Assembly: GCA_965249035.1 (NCBI GenBank)
Contig: CBDFKV010000003.1
Location: 62,001 to 126,000 of the forward strand
Source of the DNA: CBDFKV01 sp965249035
Lineage (GTDB): Bacteria > Pseudomonadota > Gammaproteobacteria > Arenicellales > Poriferihabitantaceae
Length of the DNA stretch: 64,000 bases
Direction of reading: 5' to 3'
The notes beneath the pieces were generated by a model. The model was not told where the DNA came from. It did not search any database and worked only from the letters and a program-made list of their open reading frames with translations. Both the position numbers and the translations under genes were made by a program. Positions 42,713-51,107 of this stretch are shown piece after piece (the stretch's first letter is position 1; each line of letters starts with the position of its first letter).

Positions 42713-44713
42713 GTGCATTTCGCCTTTTGTTTATATCGATATTTCCCATATTCGGGCTTGGCACGCGACTTTCTGCGTATTTTGCTGGAAGCGCGCTCGC
42801 GCGGGCATCAAGTCGATGTTTACGTCAACGAATGGCAAGGGGATAAACCTCAAGATGTTTCGATCACGACTCTAGCCGCGCAGGGTTTAACCAACCACGG
42901 CCGCAACACCAAGTTTCATCAGTCATTTCGCCGCGCCATCGCTGATAAGCAATACGATGCCGTAGTTGGTTTTAACAAAATGCCGAATTTGGATTTGTAC
43001 TACGGTGCTGATTATTGCTACGTCGCACGAGCCAAGCCCGCTTATGGGCCGATATACCGTTTAACGCCCCGCTACATTAGCCAACAAAAATTCGAGCGCA
43101 GCGTCTTTCACGCACGGGCGACCACCACAATTTTGTCTTTGTCAGAACGAGAAAAGAGCGTATACCAGCAACATTATGGCACGCCAGAAAACCGTTTCGT
43201 ATTGATGCCGCCGACACTGGACAAAGCCCGCCGCATTACTGGCGACCCAGACGCAACACGCACAGCTAAGCGCGCAGAGCTGGGCTTGACTGCTAACGAA
43301 AAACTGGCGCTCTTTATTGGCTCTGGATTTAAAACCAAAGGCTTGGATCGTGCGATTGAAGCAATCAATAAATTACCTGAAGCGCTTAAAACGCAGACAC
43401 GCTTATACGTGGTTGGTCAGGACAATACACAGCCCTACGAGCAACAAATTGCCCGGCTCGGCTTGAGCGAAAAAGTACGGTTCTTAGGTGGCCGATCAGA
43501 CGTGCCCGAATTGATGCTGGCTGGTGATGTATTGGTGCACCCAGCCTACAGTGAAAACACCGGCACCGTCATTTTGGAGGCCATCATTACTGGCTTGCCA
43601 GTCATCGCCACCGATGTGTGTGGCTATGCCAATCACATTGACCGAGCAAATACTGGGATCGTGTTGCGGTCACCTTTTTCGCAAACTAAACTGAATGCGG
43701 ATCTATTGTCGATATTGACCTCTCACCGCGCAGAAGAATGGCGTCAAAGCGGTCGCAACTATGGGCAAAACCCAGATTTGTTTCAGATGCCAGAAACCGC
43801 CGTTGATGCGATCGAAGCCTGGGTAAAGCAACAACGTGCCACCGCCCATCTACCCCATACCGACTTACCTGACGGAGAGCACATTTATTTGGCGCCGGAG
43901 CTAGCTGACGCCTATCCTACACCGGCTGATATGGAAACGATTTTGCAAACCAATGGTGAAATTGTCCGTGAAGCTCCCAATCGCCGTACGCTACGTTTTA
44001 ATCACAAAGGCAATAATTACTATCTAAAAGCGCACACCGGCGTTGGTTGGCACGAAATTGCTAAAAATTTGAGCTACGGGAAAATGCCCGTGATTGGCGC
44101 CCAAAATGAATGGCACGGCTTCCATCACCTCAGCCGGCTGGGAATTGATACGATCTGTGCGGCAGGCTACGGCATGGTCAGCGGTAACCCGGCGCGCCAG
44201 CATTCATTTATTATTTCTCAAGCACTGGAAGACACGGTGAGCCTAGATATTTTTTGCGCACCGTGGGCTATCTCGCCCCCCTCAAAACCGGTTGAAATCC
44301 GCTTTAAGCGATGGCTGATTCGACGTTTGGCTGAGATTTCGCGTGATATGCACAACAGCGGTGCCAATCACCGCGACTTTTATTTAATCCATTTTCTGCT
44401 TCGCCGCGGCTACTCCGACGGTAAACTTGACCCCGAAACCAGCCGCCTGTTTTTGATCGATTTGCACCGCATGCAGTTGCGAAAACGCACACCGGTGCGT
44501 TGGATTATCAAGGATATCGCCGGGCTGTATTTTTCCAGTCTGGACTTTAACCTCAGCAATCGTGATTATTTTCGCTTCATGCGGGTTTACCATTCAGCCG
44601 ATTTGGCTTATGCCCTTGGCAAAGAAGCCAAATTTTGGCAACAGGTAAAGCGTCGAGGTGCGCGTTTATATCAGGCAGAAGCACGACGTAAAGCACGCGG
44701 GAAAATTACTTAG
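42713..44713 (+). CDS. WaaG-WaaP fusion: LPS core glucosyltransferase joined to heptose kinase
   Basis: A 666-residue single open frame. Residues about 1-375 match WaaG, a GT4 glucosyltransferase adding the first outer-core hexose: AFCLYRYFPYSGLARDFLRI at 4-23, and SENTGTVILEAIITGLPVIA (about 281-300) with the EX7E motif. Residues about 410-666 match WaaP, the LPS heptose kinase: YYLKAH, NHRDFYLIHFLL (catalytic H553-R-D555) and LFLIDLHRMQL (D583). In enterobacteria the two are separate neighbours (waaQGP). The start is GTG, fixed by alignment with WaaG. The product should act at the inner leaflet on the growing core. Confidence 0.9.
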   Translation: MHFAFCLYRYFPYSGLARDFLRILLEARSRGHQVDVYVNEWQGDKPQDVSITTLAAQGLTNHGRNTKFHQSFRRAIADKQYDAVVGFNKMPNLDLYYGADYCYVARAKPAYGPIYRLTPRYISQQKFERSVFHARATTTILSLSEREKSVYQQHYGTPENRFVLMPPTLDKARRITGDPDATRTAKRAELGLTANEKLALFIGSGFKTKGLDRAIEAINKLPEALKTQTRLYVVGQDNTQPYEQQIARLGLSEKVRFLGGRSDVPELMLAGDVLVHPAYSENTGTVILEAIITGLPVIATDVCGYANHIDRANTGIVLRSPFSQTKLNADLLSILTSHRAEEWRQSGRNYGQNPDLFQMPETAVDAIEAWVKQQRATAHLPHTDLPDGEHIYLAPELADAYPTPADMETILQTNGEIVREAPNRRTLRFNHKGNNYYLKAHTGVGWHEIAKNLSYGKMPVIGAQNEWHGFHHLSRLGIDTICAAGYGMVSGNPARQHSFIISQALEDTVSLDIFCAPWAISPPSKPVEIRFKRWLIRRLAEISRDMHNSGANHRDFYLIHFLLRRGYSDGKLDPETSRLFLIDLHRMQLRKRTPVRWIIKDIAGLYFSSLDFNLSNRDYFRFMRVYHSADLAYALGKEAKFWQQVKRRGARLYQAEARRKARGKIT

Positions 44714-44720
44714 CGCTAAA

Positions 44721-45227
44721 TTAGGCGAAGCACTTTTCGTACCAAGCCACGTCCCAATACTGGTCAAATTTATAGCCTACCTCAGTCATGATACCGACCG
44801 ATGTAAAACCAAACCTGTGGTGCAAAGCATTAGATGCCTCGTTTGGCTGGGTGATCAACGCATAAGCGCGGTGCAGCGATTGCCTCGATAAGGCTTGTAA
44901 CAAATGCTCATACAAAGCACTCCCAACGCCTTTGCCTCCTGCTTCAGGGCTCAAGTAAATACTCACTTCCACCGAACTAGCGTAGGCTGCCTTTTTGTGT
45001 AAAGCTGCACTGCAGGCATAGCCCAGCACCGTATGCTGCGCATCCACCGCGACAAACAACTGATGCGGACTATCGGGTTTAAATTGCGTCAGCCACTCTC
45101 CGCGTTGACGCGCTGTGGTTGGCTCGATATCGAACGTAATCGCGCTGTTGGTGATGTAATGGTTATACAGTTCGGTGAGCGCGGCGATATCATTCTCGCA
45201 CCCCGACCGGATATCTATGTTGTGCAT
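44721..45227 (-). CDS. GNAT N-acetyltransferase, phosphinothricin acetyltransferase-like
   Basis: A 168-residue GNAT protein. It has the N-terminal IRSGCENDIAALTELYNHY (about 5-23), SVEVSIYLSPEAGGKGVGSA with the acetyl-CoA loop (GGKGVG), and LHHRFGFTSVGIMTEVGYKF. This pattern fits the Pat/Bar/YncA group, which acetylates phosphinothricin, methionine sulfoximine or related amino acids. It converges on the WaaG-WaaP gene with only seven bases between stops. Confidence 0.88.
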   Translation of the reverse strand: MHNIDIRSGCENDIAALTELYNHYITNSAITFDIEPTTARQRGEWLTQFKPDSPHQLFVAVDAQHTVLGYACSAALHKKAAYASSVEVSIYLSPEAGGKGVGSALYEHLLQALSRQSLHRAYALITQPNEASNALHHRFGFTSVGIMTEVGYKFDQYWDVAWYEKCFA

Positions 45228-45313
45228 CTAACTACCCTCTCATTGGGGCATATCAATAAACCGTGACAATCTGCTAAGCTTTTCGCAGACTTTACCACCT
45301 TATCCAACCCACC

Positions 45314-46051
45314 ATGAAACGACTCCTTACCTTCCTCTTGATGCTATTGGTTTTTTCTGCGAATGCTTCAGACTTGGCCAAAGAGCAACGCTGGGCTGAG
45401 CAAGTGGTGGGTGACCTGTTTGATGGTGAGCCAATTGCGCTCAACGCTGATAATACCAAATTCCTTGGTTTACTCACTGAAGCGGAAACCCCCAAGCCAC
45501 TGGCAATACTGGTGTTACACGGCATTGGCGCCCATCCCGATTGGCCGCAAGTGGTTAACCCACTGAGGGTGCAGCTGGCTGAACTCGGTTGGACAACCCT
45601 GTCATTACAAATGCCTATTCTAGACAATGAAGCCAGCAGCGACGATTACCAGCCTTTAATGGCAGAAGTCGCTCCGCGGATCAACGCCGGCATTGCCCAT
45701 CTACAACAACGTGGCTTTTCGACAGTCGCCATTGTCGCGCACAGCATGGGATCGCATATGAGCAGCTACTACCTCGCTGATAGCGCAGCTAGTGACGCGA
45801 TAGTCGCCTTTGCAGGGGTGGGGATGGGAAAGGGCAATCTAAATTATCTGGATGCCATCCAACTACCGATCCTGGACTTATACGGTGAAAAAGATTTACC
45901 GGATGTGGTCGACTTGGCCGATCAGCGCCGGCAAGCTGCCGCTAACAACAGCACTTATACCCAGCAGATGGTGCCTGATGCAGATCACTTTTTTGATGGC
46001 TTTGAAGCGTCGCTGTTAAATGCGGTGAGTGCTTGGCTAAAGGATAAATAG
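45314..46051 (+). CDS. DUF3530-type alpha/beta hydrolase, exported
   Basis: A 245-residue protein with a signal peptide (KRLLTFLLMLLVFSANA). The alpha/beta-hydrolase features are the nucleophile elbow AHSMGSH, an acidic residue after the strand LDLYGEKD, and the late His in DADHFFDG. The combination resembles DUF3530 proteins of unknown function. It should be a periplasmic serine hydrolase. It stands alone between the GNAT gene and typA. Confidence 0.8.
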   Translation: MKRLLTFLLMLLVFSANASDLAKEQRWAEQVVGDLFDGEPIALNADNTKFLGLLTEAETPKPLAILVLHGIGAHPDWPQVVNPLRVQLAELGWTTLSLQMPILDNEASSDDYQPLMAEVAPRINAGIAHLQQRGFSTVAIVAHSMGSHMSSYYLADSAASDAIVAFAGVGMGKGNLNYLDAIQLPILDLYGEKDLPDVVDLADQRRQAAANNSTYTQQMVPDADHFFDGFEASLLNAVSAWLKDK

Positions 46052-46216
46052 CACTCCCCTCCGCTATTTAACCGACCACCTAACTCTGATCATCAACGCC
46101 CTGATCAACGAGGAAAAGCCAGGCAGTTTTCCTGTAAATAAATAAGCCGGGTGGAAAAACCAACGCAGTTGGCCGAGTTAACATACAATCGCGGCCTTTT
46201 CATTCCGGCCAGCACC

Positions 46217-48028
46217 ATGAATAAGCTCAGAAATATTGCCATCATCGCCCACGTCGACCATGGCAAAACCACCTTGGTTGATTGTTTGTTACAACAATCG
46301 GGTACTTTAGGTGATCGTTTTGGGCCGGTCGAGCGGGTCATGGACGGCAGCGATCTGGAGAAAGAGCGCGGCATTACCATTCTTTCCAAGAACACCGCGC
46401 TCCGCTGGAATGATTATCGCATCAATATCGTTGACACGCCGGGTCATGCCGATTTCGGTGGCGAAGTTGAGCGGGTCCTATCGATGGTCGATTCTGTCTT
46501 GCTGTTGGTCGATGCAGTTGAAGGACCAATGCCACAAACTCGGTTTGTCACTCAGAAGGCGTTTGACCACGGTTTTCGCCCCATCGTCGTAGTCAATAAA
46601 ATTGACCGCCATGGCGCGCGTCCCGACTGGGTGATTGATCAAACCTTTGATTTGTTTGATCGCCTCGGCGCCAGTGACGAGCAGCTGGATTTCCCCGTGG
46701 TTTACACCTCAGCGATTGAAGGCTATGCGACCTTGGACCCCAATCAGCGTGGAGACAGCATGACCCCGCTGTTTGAAGCCATTATTGAGCACGTCGATGC
46801 ACCGGACGTCAATATTGATGCGCCGTTTCAAATGCAAATCTCTTCGATCGACTATTCCAGTTTCGTCGGCGCGATTGGCGTCGGTCGCATCCGCAATGGT
46901 CGTGTCTCCACCAATACGCCGATTACCGTCATCGACCGCAATGGCGAAACTCGCAACTCTCGGATTTTGCAGATCATGGGCTTTCACGGGCTTGAGCGAA
47001 TTGAAGTCGAAACCGCGCAGGCCGGTGATATTGTTGCGGTTACCGGGATTGACGGCGTGTCGATTTCTGACACCATCTGCGACCGTGAACACGTTGAAGC
47101 TTTGCCGCCATTAACGGTAGATCAGCCGACCGTTACCATCATGTTACAAGTGAACACCTCACCCTTTTCGGGCAAAGAAGGCAAATTTGTAACCTCTCGC
47201 CAGATATTGGAACGATTGCAGCGTGAGCTGATTCATAATGTCGCTCTGCGGGTCAATTTGACCCCCGACCCCGATATTTTCGAAGTATCCGGGCGTGGCG
47301 AATTGCATTTATCGATCTTGCTCGAAAATATGCGCCGCGAAGGTTATGAAATGGCAGTATCGCGTCCGCATGTTATTTACCGTGACATAGAAGGCGTACG
47401 CTCTGAGCCTTTTGAGGACTTGAGCGTCGATGTCGAAGACACGCATCAAGGTGCGATTATGGAAGCCTTGGGCGACCGGCGCGGCGAATTACAGGACATG
47501 ACCCCCGATGGCAAAGGACGGGTACGGCTGGTGTATGTCATTCCCGCGCGTGGTTTAATCGGCTTTCAGACCGAATTCCTAACCTTGACTTCAGGCACCG
47601 GCTTACTCAATCATGTATTCAGCCACTACGGCCCCGTACTCAGCCACCAATTTGTGGGTAGACGCAACGGCGCGCTGGTATCGATGGCACAAGGCAAAGC
47701 ACTCGGCTTCGCATTATTCAACTTGCAGGAGCGCGGTCGTTTAATGATTGGGCATGGTGCAGAAGTTTATGAAGGCCAAGTGATTGGCGTCCATTCGCGC
47801 TCAAACGACTTAGTGGTTAACCCATTGAAAGGGAAGCAGTTAACCAACGTACGTGCGTCCGGAAAAGATGACGCGATTGTACTGGAGCCGCCGATCCGCC
47901 TTAGCTTGGAAGCCGCACTAGAGCTGATCGAAGATGATGAGCTGGTTGAAATCACACCCAAAAGCGTACGGGTACGGAAAAAATTTCTAAAAGAGCACGA
48001 GCGCAAGCGTGCCAGCCGTGAAAGCTAG
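46217..48028 (+). CDS. typA: GTP-binding protein TypA/BipA
   Basis: A 603-residue ribosome-associated translational GTPase. G1 is AHVDHGKT, the switch region ERGITI, G3 DTPGHADFGGE, G4 NKID; the EF-G-like domains and the BipA C-terminal domain (GRLMIGHGAEVYEGQVIG) follow. It helps 50S assembly and stress or cold adaptation. The ATG at 46217 is chosen because it gives the family start MNKLRNIAIIAHVDH; a GTG at 46151 would add an unsupported 22-residue extension. Confidence 0.96.
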   Translation: MNKLRNIAIIAHVDHGKTTLVDCLLQQSGTLGDRFGPVERVMDGSDLEKERGITILSKNTALRWNDYRINIVDTPGHADFGGEVERVLSMVDSVLLLVDAVEGPMPQTRFVTQKAFDHGFRPIVVVNKIDRHGARPDWVIDQTFDLFDRLGASDEQLDFPVVYTSAIEGYATLDPNQRGDSMTPLFEAIIEHVDAPDVNIDAPFQMQISSIDYSSFVGAIGVGRIRNGRVSTNTPITVIDRNGETRNSRILQIMGFHGLERIEVETAQAGDIVAVTGIDGVSISDTICDREHVEALPPLTVDQPTVTIMLQVNTSPFSGKEGKFVTSRQILERLQRELIHNVALRVNLTPDPDIFEVSGRGELHLSILLENMRREGYEMAVSRPHVIYRDIEGVRSEPFEDLSVDVEDTHQGAIMEALGDRRGELQDMTPDGKGRVRLVYVIPARGLIGFQTEFLTLTSGTGLLNHVFSHYGPVLSHQFVGRRNGALVSMAQGKALGFALFNLQERGRLMIGHGAEVYEGQVIGVHSRSNDLVVNPLKGKQLTNVRASGKDDAIVLEPPIRLSLEAALELIEDDELVEITPKSVRVRKKFLKEHERKRASRES

Positions 48029-48138
48029 GGGCATCTTACGACTGTTTATCGGGCTAAATACGCAATACTGACCATTTGGCGGTTAATCCACACCTTTTAA
48101 GTGCGTACAAATAGTGGCAATTGATGCGTGTTGATGAC

Positions 48139-48144
48139 TATAAT
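48139..48144 (+). promoter_or_regulatory. Candidate -10 element for the pil operon
   Basis: TATAAT 114 bases before the pilM ATG, in the 229-base gap after typA. The hexamer 17 bases upstream (GGCAAT) is weak. The rest of the gap shows no gene and no clear terminator for typA. Confidence 0.3.
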
Positions 48145-48257
48145 TCAACGGCTTGGGGCTTGTTCTCGTAATTGATAGTGAACTTTAATCAGTAACTGAC
48201 CAAAGTCTCTCATAAATAACGCTCCAAAAATGTACCCTGTCAAAGGTTTTATTGGGC

Positions 48258-49340
48258 ATGCCATTGTTTGCAAGAAAAAATCGTCACGCTGTACTAGGTA
48301 TTGATATCGGCACAACTTCGTTGAAGTTGGTGCAGCTATCACGTCGTAATCATCACTGGGTGGTTGATCAATGCGCGATTTCAGCCGACGACGATTTAGT
48401 GATTGATGGCCAAATCATCAACCCTGAACACGCCGGTTCTGCGATCAAGCAACTGGCTAAACAACACCGAATCACAGCCAAAAAGGCAGTTGCGTGTGTC
48501 GCCTATTCAGACGTACTGTGCAAAACCGTGCACACTGATTATCCGCTGCACGCACATGAACTCGCCGAGTGGGTCGAGCTGGAAGCTAATAAATTTGTGC
48601 CCTTTCCTATCGATGAGCTGAGTGTCGACTTCGAAGTGTTGGACACCCCAACAGACCGTGGCCAAACCCTTTCAATCACCGCCTGCCGATAAAATCGGGT
48701 TGATAGCGTTGCCGAGGCGATTGACAGCGCCGGATTTGAGCCGCTTGCAGTCGATGTTGCCAATCACGCACTGCTGCGGGTCGTTGATGCGACAAGGGAA
48801 CAAGAAGCAAGCCCAAAATCCCTGACGATTATTGATTTAGGGGCAGCCGCAACGCGTTGTTATGGCTACTCCGACGGTAGCTTGGTCTACCATAATGAAT
48901 CACCAATAGCCGGTCGGGATTTAGTCGGTCAGGTGATGGACACCTACAGTTTAAGCCATCAACAAGCCTTGATGTGTTTCACCAGTCAGCACTTCCCTGA
49001 CGATTATCAAGCGATCATTCTAAAGCCTTATTTAAAGCAAATTCTGGCTGATATTGAACGTAGCCTACAAGCATTTGACAGCCTAGAGAGTAGTTTAGGG
49101 CACGACTTGGGAAATGGCCCAGGAACTGATGACAGTGGTAAACCGATAGTTTTGGTCGGCGGGCTTACGCGCATTCACGGGCTCGACCAAGCCATTGCAA
49201 AAAAAACCCAACGCGATGTGAAAACACTGAGTGACCTGACCGGGATGACGCTGAGTAAACAATTAGATCGCAGCACCATATTACAATCTGCGCCGCAATT
49301 GGCTTTAGCGGCCGGCTTAGCGATGTGGGAGCAAGCCTGA
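48258..49340 (+). pseudogene. pilM: pilM interrupted by one in-frame TAA stop
   Basis: PilM is the actin-like cytoplasmic protein of the type IV pilus alignment complex and binds the N-terminus of PilN. The frame from ATG 48258 gives the N-terminal domain (LGIDIGTTSLKLVQL). It stops after 144 codons at TAA 48690-48692 (CR-stop-NRVDS). The same frame then continues without shift (SAGFEPLAVDV, IDLGAAATRCYGY, LVGGLTRIHGLD) to the true end at 49340, 360 codons in total, the normal PilM length. Relatives usually have Lys after ACR at this place, so an AAA-to-TAA change is likely. An internal ATG at 48882 could start only a C-terminal piece. Either the gene is newly inactivated, the stop is read through, or it is a sequencing error. 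Confidence 0.85.
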
Positions 49341-49924
49341 TGGCGACCAACTTATTGCCCTGGCGCGAAGACCAGCGGCGCAAACAAAATCAATCATTGC
49401 TTGGGTTTGCCATCGTGTTTTGGTTGGTCTGCCTGGGGATGGCATTTGCGCTATACGCCAATGCCAAATCGCGTGAGGCCGATCAGATCACGCGGGTCGA
49501 GTACTTGCAGCAAGCGACCGCAAAACTCGATACTGAAATCAAAGATATCTCAAGCATAAAAGAAGAAAAATCAAACCTCCTTGAGCGCATCGATATCGTT
49601 CAAAGACTGCAACATAACCGTATGCTGATAGTACGTATTATGGACGACTTGGTACGCAAGCTACCTCCGGGCATTACCTTGGATGGCTTGAGCCGTTCGG
49701 GTGAATCAATCCTGCTCACTGGCCGGGCCACCACTAACGAGCGCGTTGCTGAGCTTATGAATCAACTGGATAGCTCACACTGGTTCGGACAGTCTAGCTT
49801 GGATATTGTCAAAATTGCCGATAAAGATGGTCATGAGTTACGCGCTTTCGAGCTTAAAATCACTGAGAAAAAGCCCAACGATATGCTGGATGCTGAGTCT
49901 TTGGCAGCGGGAGCGAGCCAATGA
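49340..49924 (+). CDS. pilN: Type IV pilus inner-membrane protein PilN
   Basis: A 194-residue bitopic protein. It begins MATNLLPWREDQRRK, the conserved N-terminal motif (NLLPWR) that inserts into PilM; then a membrane segment (about 22-42), a coiled coil and a ferredoxin-like periplasmic domain (LPPGITLDGLSRSGESILLTG split over about 100-120). The ATG overlaps the pilM stop by one base (TGATG). The motif for PilM binding is intact although pilM itself is broken. Confidence 0.93.
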   Translation: MATNLLPWREDQRRKQNQSLLGFAIVFWLVCLGMAFALYANAKSREADQITRVEYLQQATAKLDTEIKDISSIKEEKSNLLERIDIVQRLQHNRMLIVRIMDDLVRKLPPGITLDGLSRSGESILLTGRATTNERVAELMNQLDSSHWFGQSSLDIVKIADKDGHELRAFELKITEKKPNDMLDAESLAAGASQ

Positions 49925-50556
49925 ATCAAAACAGCGCATTTGCCGGATGGCGAGACATAGACTCCAGCGATATTAGCTCATGGCCAATTTCGATCAAGCT
50001 GGTCGGCACTCTTTTAGTGGGTTTAGCCATCATCGGAATTAGTTATTTTTTGGTCGTCGCCAACGCGAAGGCACGCTATCAGGCGGCCACGGCTCAAGAA
50101 ACATCACTCAGGGCGGAATTCCAGCAAAAACACCAACAAGCCGCCAATCTGCCACAGTATCAGCAGCAATTGGCTGAAGTCAGACTGCGTTATCAGGCAT
50201 TGTTACAGAAATTGCCCAACAAAACAGAAGTGCCTGCACTGTTAACTGCCATTTCTGATGCGGGCACAAGCAATGGCTTGCAATTCAAAGAATTTCGCCC
50301 CGCAGCACCGGTGGAAACCGCTTTTTTTAAGACCATTCCCATTGAGGTTAAAACCGTGGGGACCTATCACCAACTTGCGCGTTATATCAGTAATATTGCG
50401 AATTTCCAAAGGATCGTTTCGGTGGGTGACTTGAGTTTGAGCCGCGCTCAATCAAGCCAAAGCAATCTTCCATCTGAGCTGAATTTAGACGCAGATTTAG
50501 TCACCTATCTATATCAACCAGAAAGCGATACCGTGCCTAAGGACAGTCGGCCATGA
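49921..50556 (+). CDS. pilO: Type IV pilus inner-membrane protein PilO
   Basis: A 211-residue partner of PilN with one membrane segment (about 24-45), a coiled coil (about 55-90, with many Gln) and a PilO-type periplasmic domain (LPNKTEVPALLTAISDAG, IPIEVKTVGTYHQLARYISN). It bridges PilN and PilP in the alignment subcomplex. It overlaps pilN and pilP by four bases each (ATGA), showing tight coupling. Confidence 0.93.
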   Translation: MNQNSAFAGWRDIDSSDISSWPISIKLVGTLLVGLAIIGISYFLVVANAKARYQAATAQETSLRAEFQQKHQQAANLPQYQQQLAEVRLRYQALLQKLPNKTEVPALLTAISDAGTSNGLQFKEFRPAAPVETAFFKTIPIEVKTVGTYHQLARYISNIANFQRIVSVGDLSLSRAQSSQSNLPSELNLDADLVTYLYQPESDTVPKDSRP

Positions 50557-51095
50557 AACCTTCGGCACTGAACTATCTACTCAGCATCACAACACTCATG
50601 CTCCTTAGCGCCTGCAGTGAGCCGCGTGGAATTGGTGATTTACAAGCATTCACCCAACAGCCACCTAATACCAATGAGCTAAGTGTAGACATAGCGCCAT
50701 TAGCGGCTACAATGCCACTACAAACATTCAGTTACGCCGCAGAGGGCATCGCCGACCCGTTTGATGAATCAAACATTATCGAGCGGATTGCAGCAGTGCC
50801 AAAAACAATGCTCGCAGCGCTGCCCGATGACGGCAGGCCTCGACAAGCCTTGGAAGCATACGAATTAAAGTCGTTAGTTATGTCTGGAACGCTCAGCCAA
50901 AACGGCAAAAAATGGGCCCTGATTACGGCACCTGACGATAGAGTGTACCGAGTTACCCTCGGTAACTATGCGGGTACGCATATTGGTAAAATCATTGCGA
51001 TTACCGATGCCGAAGTCACGTTGGAAGAAACCGTGCGTGCCGCTGAAACAGGCGGCTGGGTTACACGCACTAGCCGCATTGAGATTGCGAGATAA
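50553..51095 (+). CDS. pilP: Type IV pilus lipoprotein PilP
   Basis: A 180-residue inner-membrane lipoprotein: signal peptide with lipobox LLSAC (Cys near 21). A disordered linker and the beta-sandwich domain follow (YELKSLVMSGTLSQNGKKWA, VYRVTLGNYAGTHIGKI), which docks on the PilQ N-domain. Length and order in the operon are standard. Confidence 0.92.
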   Translation: MKPSALNYLLSITTLMLLSACSEPRGIGDLQAFTQQPPNTNELSVDIAPLAATMPLQTFSYAAEGIADPFDESNIIERIAAVPKTMLAALPDDGRPRQALEAYELKSLVMSGTLSQNGKKWALITAPDDRVYRVTLGNYAGTHIGKIIAITDAEVTLEETVRAAETGGWVTRTSRIEIAR

Positions 51096-51107
51096 CGTTG
51101 TGGGATA

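Noticed and set aside
48882..49340. The C-terminal part of pilM as an independent gene
   Set aside because: It is in the same frame as the N-terminal part, continues PilM homology from upstream of its ATG, and lacks the ATP-binding half. It is the remainder of a split pilM.
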